A stretch of DNA of 64,000 bases from Halomonas halocynthiae DSM 14573 (GTDB lineage Bacteria > Pseudomonadota > Gammaproteobacteria > Pseudomonadales > Halomonadaceae). The stretch covers positions 1 through 64,000 of the forward strand of contig NZ_AUDZ01000013.1 in the NCBI RefSeq assembly GCF_000425725.1, given 5' to 3'. Both the position numbers and the translations under genes were made by a program. The notes below the pieces were generated by a model. The model saw only the letters and a program-made list of their open reading frames with translations, ran no database searches and was not told where the DNA came from. Positions 49,420 through 58,470 of this stretch are shown here, piece by piece (positions within the stretch are counted from its first letter, which is position 1; every line of letters begins with the position of its first letter).

Positions 49420-50237
49420 ACAGCGAGAGAAACGTGATGACAACACCACGCCTTGAGGCGCTAACCTTCGACCTCGACGATACACTATGGGATAACGCTG
49501 ACGTCATGGTGCGCACGGAGCAAGGGCACTTCGACTGGCTGAGCAAAAACCTGGCTACCTGGCTCACCCAGCGTGGCGACGCCAAGCCCTTTCGCTTTAC
49601 CGAACAAATCAATCTTGAGCACTATGTAGCGCGACGCCAAGCCATAGCTAAACGCTACCCGCTACACCGCGGCGACTTCACCTGGATTCGTGAACAAGCA
49701 CTGGTTTCACTACTAGTGGATATCGGACTACCGGCCTCATCAGCTTGGCTGTGGGCCAGCGCGGCCATGGACCGCTTTCATGCATTGCGCCTGGATGTCA
49801 CCCCCTACCCAGAAGTAGAACCGCTGCTAACCGAACTGGCTAATCACTACCGGCTAGCATCGATAACGAACGGCAACTTAGCCTTCGATCGGCTGCCGCT
49901 GCGCCGTTATTTCACTGTTGCGATTGCTGCTGGTGAAATACATGCGCCCAAACCCGATGCCCGTCCCTTCCTGGCAGCACTATCGAGGTTGAATACGTCA
50001 CCCTCCCGAGCATTACACGTTGGCGATTCATGGAAAGAAGATATTTTACCTGCCGTACGCCTGGGTATGCGTGCAGCATGGATCGCACCTCAGGACGCGC
50101 CAATCATCGAACTACCCCAAGGGGTGACACGGCTTCGCCATGTGTCCGAGCTGCCGGAACTGCTGACAGCAATTGAGTCTGGCAACAAAACGTTCGGCAG
50201 CACGGGCCAGAACCACAACACGGGCCAGAACCACTAA
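49416..50237 (+). CDS. HAD-superfamily hydrolase (YigB-like)
   Basis: A 273-residue phosphatase with FDLDDTLWD as motif I, SITNGN as motif II, KPD with the catalytic Lys as motif III, and HVGDSWKEDI as motif IV. In E. coli the gene after xerC is yigB, an FMN phosphatase; the same role is likely. The start may be the ATG at 49416 overlapping xerC or one at 49437 with GAGAG upstream. The C-terminus ends in a duplicated TGQNHN, from an 18-base tandem duplication just before the stop. Confidence 0.85.
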   Translation: MNSERNVMTTPRLEALTFDLDDTLWDNADVMVRTEQGHFDWLSKNLATWLTQRGDAKPFRFTEQINLEHYVARRQAIAKRYPLHRGDFTWIREQALVSLLVDIGLPASSAWLWASAAMDRFHALRLDVTPYPEVEPLLTELANHYRLASITNGNLAFDRLPLRRYFTVAIAAGEIHAPKPDARPFLAALSRLNTSPSRALHVGDSWKEDILPAVRLGMRAAWIAPQDAPIIELPQGVTRLRHVSELPELLTAIESGNKTFGSTGQNHNTGQNH

Positions 50238-50246
50238 CCAGGACCA

Positions 50247-50885
50247 CTAAGACGACTGGGTTGTCTCAATCACTGGCGCATCACCCGCTAACCACTCATC
50301 AAGCAAGGCATGCACCTCTTCAACGCCTTGCTTTTTAAGCGACGAGAACAACTGAACACTGACCAAGTCTTCCCACTCCAGCAGCCGCGAACGCACCTGC
50401 TGCAAGGCTTGCTTGGCCGCACCGCTTTTCAGCTTATCCGCTTTAGTCAGCAGAATTCGCACCGGCATGTCTTTCTCATCGGCCCAGCCGAGTAACGTCT
50501 GGTCAAATTCGGTCAACGGATGGCGCACGTCCATTAGTAGCACCAAACCCTTCAACGAGCGACGCCGTTGAAGATAGTCTGAAAGATGACGCTGCCACTC
50601 TTCTTTGACTTTTTCTGGCACCTTGGCATAGCCATAACCAGGCAGGTCAACTATCCGACGGTCTTGGTCATCGCCTAAGGTAAAAAAGTTAATCAGCTGA
50701 GTGCGTCCCGGAGTACGAGACGTGCGCGCCAAGGCTTTCTGCCGCGTCAGCGTATTGATAGCACTGGATTTTCCAGCATTAGAACGCCCAGCAAAAGCAA
50801 CTTCCATGCCATGGTCCAGCGGACACCTGGCCAAATCTGGCGAGCTGATGAGAAAGCGGGCTGATGCATAATTGAGTCGCGACAT
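50247..50885 (-). CDS. engB: Ribosome biogenesis GTPase EngB/YihA/YsxC
   Basis: A 212-residue TRAFAC GTPase needed for large-subunit assembly. G1 is GRSNAGKS at residues 33-40, G3 is DLPGYG and G4 is TKAD. It converges on the HAD gene and is divergent from the cytochrome c4 gene. A TATAAT hexamer lies in the divergent gap at 50953-50958. Confidence 0.94.
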   Translation of the reverse strand: MSRLNYASARFLISSPDLARCPLDHGMEVAFAGRSNAGKSSAINTLTRQKALARTSRTPGRTQLINFFTLGDDQDRRIVDLPGYGYAKVPEKVKEEWQRHLSDYLQRRRSLKGLVLLMDVRHPLTEFDQTLLGWADEKDMPVRILLTKADKLKSGAAKQALQQVRSRLLEWEDLVSVQLFSSLKKQGVEEVHALLDEWLAGDAPVIETTQSS

Positions 50886-51097
50886 GGCTAGGACTATCCT
50901 GACGTTGATCCAATAGCCTCAGGTTTGCATTCCCGAGGCAAGGGTGTTCCGGTATAATACAGTATATTTTATCTGCGACCCGCAACGTCTCAGTATACCA
51001 TTGAGCGTCAGCTGGCAGCGACCTAGACATGCGGCCACTGAATCGGGCCGCATGAACCTGTACCGCTCAAACAATGAAACGGCATAGTGGACTAGCA

Positions 51098-51724
51098 ATG
51101 AGAAAGCTACTGGCAACTCTGGCAATTACCATGGGCGCTGTTGGCGCCGCACACGCCCAAGATGATCCGCAAGCGGCAGCAAATGCTGCAGCGGGCAAGG
51201 AAAAGGCTGTGGCCTGCGCTGCATGTCACGGCCAGGCAGGCATCAGCCCAACAGGTGTCTTCCCCAACCTGGCGGGACAGCAGGTTTCCTATATCGCAAA
51301 ACAGATCATCGATATCCGCGACGGCGCGCGTGTCGTACCCGAAATGGCAGGTCAGGTCGATAATTATTCCGACCAGGATGCTTGGAATGTGGCCAAATAC
51401 TTCGCCAACATGACTCCTGCGCTGGGCCAGGCTGACCCCGAGCCAGAACTGGTTAACAAAGGTCGTGAACTTTACCGTGCAGGCAGTTTGAACACGGGCC
51501 TACCCGCCTGTGCGGCGTGTCATACGCCAACGGGTGTCGGTATCAATAGTGCCGTATATCCTGCATTGTCTGGCCAGCACCCTGAGTACATCATTTCGAC
51601 GTTGGAGGACTTCGCCAACGGTGATCGTTCAAACGATCCTAATGCCATCATGCGTGACATCGCCGCCAAAATGAGCAAAAGCGACATGCAAGCCGTCGCC
51701 AACTACATCCTCGGCCTGCACTAA
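51098..51724 (+). CDS. Diheme cytochrome c4
   Basis: A 208-residue periplasmic protein: signal peptide (residues 1-21, ending AHA-QD) and two c-type domains, each with one CAACH heme site (about residues 41 and 138). Cytochrome c4 carries electrons from the bc1 complex to terminal oxidases. I start at the ATG at 51098, which begins the signal peptide; an in-frame ATG at 51074 is possible. Next to dsbA, whose product acts in the same compartment. Confidence 0.9.
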   Translation: MRKLLATLAITMGAVGAAHAQDDPQAAANAAAGKEKAVACAACHGQAGISPTGVFPNLAGQQVSYIAKQIIDIRDGARVVPEMAGQVDNYSDQDAWNVAKYFANMTPALGQADPEPELVNKGRELYRAGSLNTGLPACAACHTPTGVGINSAVYPALSGQHPEYIISTLEDFANGDRSNDPNAIMRDIAAKMSKSDMQAVANYILGLH

Positions 51725-51754
51725 GCAGGTAGAGGCAGCGACACACTCGCTGCA

Positions 51755-51783
51755 AGCAGGGCGGCCATCGCGCCGCCCTTGCT
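51755..51783 (+). terminator. Hairpin after the cytochrome c4 gene
   Basis: AGCAGGGCGGC pairs with GCCGCCCTTGCT with one bulged base, about 30 bases after the stop. The tail is only moderately T-rich. Confidence 0.6.
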
Positions 51784-51930
51784 GTATCTGTCTTTATTCA
51801 GGAACTCTCAAGACCTCTCAGGCTCATAGTGAAGGCACGTCATTTGGCTAACGCTTAACTTAGCGCTTACCTTGCCAGTCCTGAACATCTTTTACTGAAC
51901 ACATACCTCGACAGCCACGGAGATATACTC

Positions 51931-52611
51931 ATGCTAAAGCCTTTGCTGGTGGGACTTGCCGCCTTTGGACTATCAACTCTCGCCGTTGCTGCTCCGGTTG
52001 CAGGCCAAGACTACACCGTGCTGGACACACCGGTAAAAACGCAGGTTGAAGAAGGGCAGATCGAAGTCACGGGAGTTTTCTGGTACGGCTGCCCGCACTG
52101 CTACAACTTAGAAAAACCCCTTGAGCCCTGGGTAGCCGAACTCCCTGAAGACGTCACCTTTAATCGCCTGCCAGCAACTATGGGCGATACTTGGGTGAAA
52201 CACGCTTTTGCTTACTATGCAGCTGAAGACTTAGGCATTGTCGATGAAGTGCATAATGATTTCTTTGATGCACTTCACGAGCAGGGCAAGCGTTTAACCG
52301 ACCCTAACGACATTGCTGACTTTTTCAGTAACTACGATGTTAGTGAAGAAGATGCGCTGGCCGCGCTGAACTCCTTTGGCGTTAAGTCGCAAGTCAATAA
52401 AGCCAATGCTCGCATGCGCAGCATGGAACTAATGGGTGTACCGGCACTGGTCGTCGATGGCCGCTATGTTATTTCTCCGAGCAGCGCTGGCAGCTTAGAC
52501 AATATGCCACTGATTGCTGGCAGCCTGATCGAACAAATACGCAATGAGCGCGGCACTTCTGCAAGCGCTGCATCGCAGGCGGAGGCTACCGAGGAAAGCA
52601 GCCAGGAATGA
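51931..52611 (+). CDS. dsbA: Thiol:disulfide interchange protein DsbA
   Basis: A 226-residue periplasmic oxidase that introduces disulfide bonds. A signal peptide (residues 1-20) precedes the thioredoxin fold; the active site is Cys54-Pro-His-Cys57, the classical DsbA CPHC, with the cis-Pro in MGVPALV. It has a Ser/Ala/Glu-rich C-terminal tail. Its stop overlaps the next ATG (ATGA). Confidence 0.95.
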   Translation: MLKPLLVGLAAFGLSTLAVAAPVAGQDYTVLDTPVKTQVEEGQIEVTGVFWYGCPHCYNLEKPLEPWVAELPEDVTFNRLPATMGDTWVKHAFAYYAAEDLGIVDEVHNDFFDALHEQGKRLTDPNDIADFFSNYDVSEEDALAALNSFGVKSQVNKANARMRSMELMGVPALVVDGRYVISPSSAGSLDNMPLIAGSLIEQIRNERGTSASAASQAEATEESSQE

Positions 52612-53456
52612 TGACTCCCCCTGCTGACAGCATGCCGACCTTGCTTAATGATGGTCGTCTACGTCTGCTCACCTTCAATTTACAGGTGGGCATTCAAACA
52701 TCGGCTTATTACCATTACCTGACACGAAGCTGGCAGCATGTACTGCCACACCCTAAGCGTCAGCGACGCCTTGAGCTAATCAGCAACATCCTTCGTCGTT
52801 ACGACATTGTCGGTCTCCAGGAGGCCGACGGGGGCAGCTTTCGCTCAGGCAGCATTAATCAAGTTGACTATTTGGCTCAACAGGCAGGCTTTCCACACCA
52901 CTACCAGCAACTCAATCGCAATTTAGGCCGGCTGGCACAACACAGTAACGGCCTGCTATCCCGACTGACTCCAGCTGTAGTTGAGGAGCACCGTCTACCC
53001 GGCACCCTGCCAGGCCGCGGTGCCATGCACGCCCGCTACGGCAGCGGACCAGATGCTCTGCATATTTTTGTTGCCCATTTAGCCCTCAGCCAGCGTGGCC
53101 GTGATCGTCAACTGGACTACCTCAGCGAAATTATCGAACCGCTAAACCACATTGTGGTCATGGGTGATCTCAACTGCTCATTCGAGCAAATTGAGAACAA
53201 TAGGCGCTTTTGTGAGGCCATGGCCCTTCGCCCGATACGCCTTCCCCCAAGCTATCCTTCATGGCAACCCAGCAAGGCACTCGATCATATCTTGCTGTCT
53301 GATTCATTGCAGGAGGAACGGGTTAAAGTGCTCAACCGGCTGTTTTCAGACCACCTACCGGTCTCCATTGATGTGCGGCTACCCGATGTTTGCCTACAGC
53401 AGCTAGCAGAGCACTTCCGTCTGCTGAGCGCCGCCACATCAACGCCCTCTGACTAA
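52608..53456 (+). CDS. Endonuclease/exonuclease/phosphatase-family protein
   Basis: A 282-residue protein with the EEP fold. LTFNLQVGIQ, GLQEADGG (metal Glu), VAHLALSQRGRDRQL, VVMGDLNCSF and the final SDHLPVSIDV are the ordered family motifs, all intact. It may cut phosphodiesters or phosphates of an unknown substrate. No signal peptide is seen. It overlaps dsbA by four bases, an order also found in pseudomonads. Confidence 0.85.
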   Translation: MMTPPADSMPTLLNDGRLRLLTFNLQVGIQTSAYYHYLTRSWQHVLPHPKRQRRLELISNILRRYDIVGLQEADGGSFRSGSINQVDYLAQQAGFPHHYQQLNRNLGRLAQHSNGLLSRLTPAVVEEHRLPGTLPGRGAMHARYGSGPDALHIFVAHLALSQRGRDRQLDYLSEIIEPLNHIVVMGDLNCSFEQIENNRRFCEAMALRPIRLPPSYPSWQPSKALDHILLSDSLQEERVKVLNRLFSDHLPVSIDVRLPDVCLQQLAEHFRLLSAATSTPSD

Positions 53457-53478
53457 ACCTGCGACTTTGCCGTATAAT
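53449..53478 (+). promoter_or_regulatory. Probable sigma-70 promoter of the second TRAP locus
   Basis: CTGACT (53449-53454) and a perfect TATAAT (53473-53478) are 18 bases apart, at the end of the EEP gene and 70 bases before the dctQ start. Confidence 0.5.
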
Positions 53479-53547
53479 CCGCATTTTTCTGCGCACTGGC
53501 TTATTGCCTGTACGTACTTGTACAAAGACCTTTCCTGCGAGTCTCTC

Positions 53548-54117
53548 ATGCCCAATTCCCGTGAGCTGCCTTCTCTTGCTGCCAGGCTAGACACCGCCTC
53601 TGAATGGCTAGGCCGTGGCCTGGCCTGGTTAGTGCTGGTCATGATGCTGATTCAGTTTGTGATTGTTGTACTGCGCTACGCCCTAAGCATCAACAGCATC
53701 CCGATGCAGGAATCCGTGATGTATTTGCATGCCACGGTATTCATGCTGGCCGCAGGCTACACGCTGCATCAAGACGGCCACGTACGAGTCGATATTTTCT
53801 ATCGCACGCGCTCAGCTCGCGGACAAGCACTCACCAACCTACTGGGCAGCGTGTTTCTGTTACTGCCGGTCATGATATTCATTCTGTGGTTCAGCTGGGG
53901 GTATGTGGACAAGTCGTGGCGTATTCTTGAAGGCTCTTCAGATGCTGGCGGCATTCCCGGCGTTTTCTTACTCAAATCGCTGATATTGGTTTTTGCGAGC
54001 CTGATGATCATGCAAGGGTGTGTGGAAGTCACCCGAAACCTAATAACGCTACGTAAACATAAAGACAGCACGCCAACACACAACTCACCGACCAATGCCC
54101 GCGGAGACGTCCTGTGA
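53548..54117 (+). CDS. TRAP transporter small permease (DctQ), second locus
   Basis: A 189-residue membrane protein with four hydrophobic segments and the typical LHQDGHVRVDIFY loop. The upstream TTG at 53467 falls inside the promoter, so the ATG at 53548 is preferred. The stop overlaps the large permease start (GTGA). No binding-protein gene accompanies this pair. Confidence 0.85.
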   Translation: MPNSRELPSLAARLDTASEWLGRGLAWLVLVMMLIQFVIVVLRYALSINSIPMQESVMYLHATVFMLAAGYTLHQDGHVRVDIFYRTRSARGQALTNLLGSVFLLLPVMIFILWFSWGYVDKSWRILEGSSDAGGIPGVFLLKSLILVFASLMIMQGCVEVTRNLITLRKHKDSTPTHNSPTNARGDVL

Positions 54118-55532
54118 TTCTTGAGCTGATATTCAAGTTCATGCCGCTGGTGCTGTTTTTGACCATTTGCTTGGTATTGATGGCTGGCTACCCAGTCGCT
54201 CTTTCCTTGGCTGGCACGGCATTGGCCTTCGCTGGGCTTGGCGCGGGGCTGGAAGCATTAGGTGCCAACGTCCATTTCGACGCACACTTTCTGTCAGCCT
54301 TTCCCAACCGCCTTTACGGCATCATGACCAACCAAACACTATTAGCGGTACCCTTGTTCGTGTTAATGGGTGTGCTGCTGGAAAAGTCCAAGGTCGCCGA
54401 AACACTGCTCGATGCCATGGCCCTGCTATTTGGCTCGCTACGCGGTGGGTTGGGCATCTCCGTGACACTGGTCGGTATGCTGCTGGCCGCATCAACCGGC
54501 ATCGTCGGTGCTACCGTCGTGACGATGGGACTAATCTCGCTACCCACCATGCTAAAACGGGGCTACAGCATCCCGTTGGCCACCGGTACCATCTGTGCCA
54601 CCGGTACGTTAGGGCAGATTATCCCGCCTTCCATCGCTCTAGTGTTGCTGGGCGATGTGCTATCGACTGCCTACCAGCAAGCCCAACTGGAAATGGGCAT
54701 TTTCAGCCCCAAGACCGTTTCAGTAGGCGACCTGTTCATGGGCGCACTGGTGCCAGGGCTAATACTGGTCGGACTCTATATCCTGTACATCATGTTCACT
54801 GCCTGGCTACGCCCAGACGCTGCGCCAGCGGTCAACCGCCAGGCACTAATGAAAGAACTCGGACATGAACGAGGCCTAGGCTTGCTGCTGCTTAAGGGGC
54901 TGGTACCCCCTATTGTGCTAATCACGGCGGTACTCGGCTCAATTCTTGGCGGCTTCGCCACGCCCACTGAGGCCTCAGCGGTAGGGGCATTTGGTGCCAT
55001 GCTGCTGGCTTTAGTTTATCGCCGCTTGAGCCTGAACACCCTACGCGATGTGCTACGCACCACCACCCGCGTAACCAGCATGGTATTCATGATTCTGATT
55101 GGCGCAGCACTGTTTTCACTGGTATTTCGCGCCTTTGGCGGTGAAGAACTCGTTAGTGGGCTGTTTGAGAGCATGCCGGGTGGCGTGGTGGGCGCAACCA
55201 TCATCGTCATGCTGGTGATCTTCCTGCTGGGCTTTATTCTCGACTTTATTGAAATCACCTTCGTGGTGGTGCCCATCGTCGGCCCCATTCTTCTTGCCAT
55301 GGGCCTAGACCCGATTTGGCTGGGCATCATGATCGCCATCAACCTGCAAACCTCGTTCCTGACGCCACCATTTGGTTTCGCACTATTTTATCTGCGCGGC
55401 GTGGCGCCTGACAGCGTGCCCACATCAGCCATCTATCGCGGTGTCATCCCCTTTATCTTGCTACAAATTGGCATGCTATTGGCGCTGGCTCGCTTTCCCG
55501 AAATTGCCACCTGGCTGCCCAACACTTTCTAA
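54114..55532 (+). CDS. TRAP transporter large permease (DctM), second locus
   Basis: A 472-residue membrane protein with 12 or more hydrophobic segments; PLFVLMGVLLEKS and ASTGIVGATVVTMG are the family motifs. It is somewhat longer than the other two DctM proteins here, with an added loop before and after residue 190. It starts with GTG in a GTGA overlap. The stop codon region is part of a 15-bp tandem repeat. Its solute receptor must be encoded elsewhere or borrowed. Confidence 0.88.
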   Translation: MILELIFKFMPLVLFLTICLVLMAGYPVALSLAGTALAFAGLGAGLEALGANVHFDAHFLSAFPNRLYGIMTNQTLLAVPLFVLMGVLLEKSKVAETLLDAMALLFGSLRGGLGISVTLVGMLLAASTGIVGATVVTMGLISLPTMLKRGYSIPLATGTICATGTLGQIIPPSIALVLLGDVLSTAYQQAQLEMGIFSPKTVSVGDLFMGALVPGLILVGLYILYIMFTAWLRPDAAPAVNRQALMKELGHERGLGLLLLKGLVPPIVLITAVLGSILGGFATPTEASAVGAFGAMLLALVYRRLSLNTLRDVLRTTTRVTSMVFMILIGAALFSLVFRAFGGEELVSGLFESMPGGVVGATIIVMLVIFLLGFILDFIEITFVVVPIVGPILLAMGLDPIWLGIMIAINLQTSFLTPPFGFALFYLRGVAPDSVPTSAIYRGVIPFILLQIGMLLALARFPEIATWLPNTF

Positions 55533-55571
55533 GGCAACAGTTTCTAAGGCAACAGTTTCTAAGGCAACAAT
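55527..55571 (+). repeat. Three tandem 15-bp units spanning a stop codon
   Basis: The unit TTCTAAGGCAACAGT occurs three times (third copy with one change), starting in the last codon of dctM. Each unit carries a TAA in the same frame, giving serial stop codons. It looks like replication slippage. Confidence 0.9.
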
Positions 55572-55640
55572 TGTTAAGACAGCAACGCTAACATTTACAC
55601 ATGCCCCTAGAGGTTTCGTCGTACTCACTAGCTTGAAGAG

Positions 55641-56579
55641 TCAGCGCATCAACACATCTCGGCGCAACAGCAGAACAATACACAGCACCACCAACAGGCT
55701 GCCGGGCAACCAGATAAGCGAAATACGCTGCGGAAAATTAATAAATAGAACCAGCATCGAAACAAAAGGCACCAGGTAGCCGTAAGCGGTCACTCCAGCC
55801 GGAGACAGCACCGCCGTGGCTCGCTGCTGCAACCAAAACGTTAATCCACTGGAAAATAAGCCTAAATAGATGATCAAGAACACATCATAACGCGTCAGTC
55901 GTTTTAGCTCGCCTGGTGACTCAATCAGCAGTGCCAACCCAGCAACCAGCACCGCACCAAGCGCCAAACTCCACAATGTTCGCACGCCGGCACGCGCCGA
56001 AAGCACGCCCTTAGCAAGCCCCAGCTTGGTGAGTACCGGATATAGCGCTGTCGCAATACAGCCGACAAAGAACAGGGCCTCAGCACTCCCAGCATTGAGG
56101 CGCGAAACATCACCTCCAGCATCTGCCCAGGCCAAAGCCAATGCACCACAGGCGCCCAGCGTCAGTAACGCAAGCAAGCCACCCGCCCGCCGCTCAACGC
56201 CAACTAGCCGCCCTAGCCCATAGGCCAGTAGCGGAACACTAACAAACATTGTCGCCATGGTTAGCGCTGTCACCCGATGCGCCGCCCAAAACATGGTGCC
56301 AAAGAAGCCGGCAAGACACAGCCCCATCAGCGCATACATCACCAAGCCTGCCCAGCCGGGCCATAGCTCATCCTCGCTGCGCAGTAGCGGCAACAGGGCC
56401 AGTGCCGCGATAGTAAAGCGCATTGCCGTCAACAACAGCGGCGGCAATCCCTCGCTTAATAAGCCTACCGCGGGGAAAGATAGCCCGACCAATAGAACCC
56501 AGCCCAGCATGCCCAAGTGTGCATGCCAAATACTGACTGGCAGTAATGCCTGGCTCTGGGTGATATTTTTTTTGCTCAT
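55641..56579 (-). CDS. EamA-family (DMT) membrane transporter
   Basis: A 312-residue inner-membrane protein with ten hydrophobic segments in two five-helix halves, the EamA/RhaT drug-metabolite transporter layout. Substrate unknown; family members export amino acids or metabolites. It lies between two plus-strand TRAP loci on the opposite strand and separates them. Confidence 0.85.
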   Translation of the reverse strand: MSKKNITQSQALLPVSIWHAHLGMLGWVLLVGLSFPAVGLLSEGLPPLLLTAMRFTIAALALLPLLRSEDELWPGWAGLVMYALMGLCLAGFFGTMFWAAHRVTALTMATMFVSVPLLAYGLGRLVGVERRAGGLLALLTLGACGALALAWADAGGDVSRLNAGSAEALFFVGCIATALYPVLTKLGLAKGVLSARAGVRTLWSLALGAVLVAGLALLIESPGELKRLTRYDVFLIIYLGLFSSGLTFWLQQRATAVLSPAGVTAYGYLVPFVSMLVLFINFPQRISLIWLPGSLLVVLCIVLLLRRDVLMR

Positions 56580-56701
56580 TGTGACTGCTCGCCCCGTTAT
56601 GCCCCACTCTCAGCATCACCCAAGCATCGCACGCACGCATAACTTTAGGCTGTACTACGCTGAAAATACGGCTAATTTACCTCGAAAAATCAGTAGATAT
56701 A

Positions 56702-56730
56702 TTGGCAATTTGTCGAAATTATCCTAAAGT
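56702..56730 (+). promoter_or_regulatory. Candidate promoter of the third TRAP locus
   Basis: TTGGCA (56702-56707) and TAAAGT (56725-56730) are 17 bases apart in an AT-rich part of the 264-base gap between the EamA gene and dctP. Nothing else was recognised in the gap. Confidence 0.4.
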
Positions 56731-56843
56731 AATAGACAATTTTTAACTCTCCTGTGTTTTACTCACGCTGCAGGTGTGCCACACGACAAGCGTTCACTCA
56801 CAGGCCGCCATAACCATAACACCACTGCACCGGAGTCGATTTC

Positions 56844-57863
56844 ATGAAGTTCTCACTATTGTTGAAAAGTACCCTGGCTATCTCTATTGCGGCATCCATC
56901 ATAGTCAGTCAAGCAGTATCCGCAGAAACCGTACGTTTACGCTTTCATACCTTCTACGGCACTGAAATGGACGATATCGGCAAACAGTTGCGCGATTCGG
57001 TCAAAGAAGCCAGCGACGGCAGCCTGCGTATTCAGTACTTTCGTGGCGGCGAACTAGTAGACAGCGACCAGTTTGTCGACGCGGTAAGTCGCGGCACAAT
57101 CGATATCGGCTACGGTGTGGGAAGCTACTGGCCAGGCCAAGTGAATATCGGCAATATCGAAGCGGGTCTGCCGGGCGCCTGGATCAGCGCGGATGAAGCC
57201 CGCGATATCTTTGAAAACCAAGGGCTTGATGACTTGGTTGCTGATGCTTACGCAGAAAAAGGCGTCAAGCTGATTGGTCGCGGCTACGGCAGTAACTATG
57301 ACTTGCTGACCCGTGAGCCGATAACCAGCCTAGACGACCTCAAATCGATGCGCATTCGCGCCACTGGCCAGTTCGCCGAAATACTGCAGTCTTTCGATAT
57401 CCCAACAGTCTTCCTGCCAGCCGAAGAGCTCTATGTCGCCCTGTCTACCGGCGTAATTGACGGCGCGGTTTATGGTGGTCCCGTGGAATATGAGCAGCTG
57501 AAACTTCATGAGGCGGCTAACAACTATACGTTCATGAACATCCTCAACCCGGGCTGGATCGAAACAGCAATCATCAACGAGGACTCTTGGAACAATCTCT
57601 CTGAGGAGCATCAGGACATCCTGCGCGAAGGTATCGCTCAGTATGCTCAGAGCGTTCATGAGTGGCTTGAAAGCGGTAACCAGCGCCTCATTGAGGAAGG
57701 CGAGCTATTCAACTTCGCCTCGCTACCCGAGGAAGACTCCAAACGCTTAACCGAAGCGGCCCAGAGCATCTGGCAGGAAGAAGCCGCTAAGTCAGAGCGT
57801 AACGCCGAAGCCGTCGATATTTTAATCAAAAACGCTACTGAAAAAGGACGCTTGAGTGAGTAA
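56844..57863 (+). CDS. TRAP transporter substrate-binding protein (DctP), third locus
   Basis: A 339-residue periplasmic receptor: signal peptide (residues 1-27, ending VSA-ET), then the DctP fold with LKSMRIRATGQFAEILQSF carrying the carboxylate-binding Arg, and EELYVALSTGVIDGAVYGG. CCGGAG lies upstream of the ATG. Similar receptors are annotated for mannitol or chloroaromatic compounds, but the ligand is unknown. Overlaps dctQ by eight bases. Confidence 0.9.
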   Translation: MKFSLLLKSTLAISIAASIIVSQAVSAETVRLRFHTFYGTEMDDIGKQLRDSVKEASDGSLRIQYFRGGELVDSDQFVDAVSRGTIDIGYGVGSYWPGQVNIGNIEAGLPGAWISADEARDIFENQGLDDLVADAYAEKGVKLIGRGYGSNYDLLTREPITSLDDLKSMRIRATGQFAEILQSFDIPTVFLPAEELYVALSTGVIDGAVYGGPVEYEQLKLHEAANNYTFMNILNPGWIETAIINEDSWNNLSEEHQDILREGIAQYAQSVHEWLESGNQRLIEEGELFNFASLPEEDSKRLTEAAQSIWQEEAAKSERNAEAVDILIKNATEKGRLSE

Positions 57864-58401
57864 CGTCACCCGCTATCTCAGGGTGCAAGATGGCCTTTCC
57901 GACTGGGTCGGAATGGTCATCTCCTGGCTGACACTAGGAATGATCAGCGTACTGTTGATCGAAGTTGTGGCGCGCTATCTGCTTAATTCCCCCACGATCT
58001 GGGGTCATGAGCTGGCAACCATGTTCTTCGGTGCGCTGAGCATTCTTGCTGGAAGCTACACCCTTCGTCACCACGGCCATGTCCGCAGTGATGTCATTTA
58101 CGGCCTTCTTTCACCACGAGTACGCGCATTCTGCGACCTCGTCGTGTTTGGCCTTGGCACAGTGGTACTGGTTGTTTTCTTCGACATGGCAGTGAAGTTC
58201 GCCTATGACTCTTGGCTAATAGGTGAGTTTTCTAATCGCAGCGTCTGGCGCCCCCCTCTGTGGCCCATCAAATCTACCATTGCAATTGCCGTTGGCCTGC
58301 TGATCTTACAGAGCCTGGCAGAAATGGTACGTGCTGTGCTCCGGCTGTCAGGTGTCACCTATAAAGATCCACGAGATGACAATGACGACGATGCACTTTG
58401 A
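57856..58401 (+). CDS. TRAP transporter small permease (DctQ), third locus
   Basis: A 181-residue four-helix membrane protein with the RHHGHVRSDVIYG loop. It starts with an overlap of eight bases with dctP and is followed after 69 bases by the large permease. Confidence 0.88.
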   Translation: MSNVTRYLRVQDGLSDWVGMVISWLTLGMISVLLIEVVARYLLNSPTIWGHELATMFFGALSILAGSYTLRHHGHVRSDVIYGLLSPRVRAFCDLVVFGLGTVVLVVFFDMAVKFAYDSWLIGEFSNRSVWRPPLWPIKSTIAIAVGLLILQSLAEMVRAVLRLSGVTYKDPRDDNDDDAL

Positions 58402-58470
58402 CTCTCCCCTCAATCACGCTAAAACAACACCGACCCGCCCTCTCGGCGTGTCCTGAAAAGGGCTTTTTTT

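Noticed and set aside
50953..50958. TATAAT as promoter of the cytochrome c4 gene
   Set aside because: The nearest TTGCAT lies 22 bases upstream, too far for a normal spacer, so a full promoter call is not supported.
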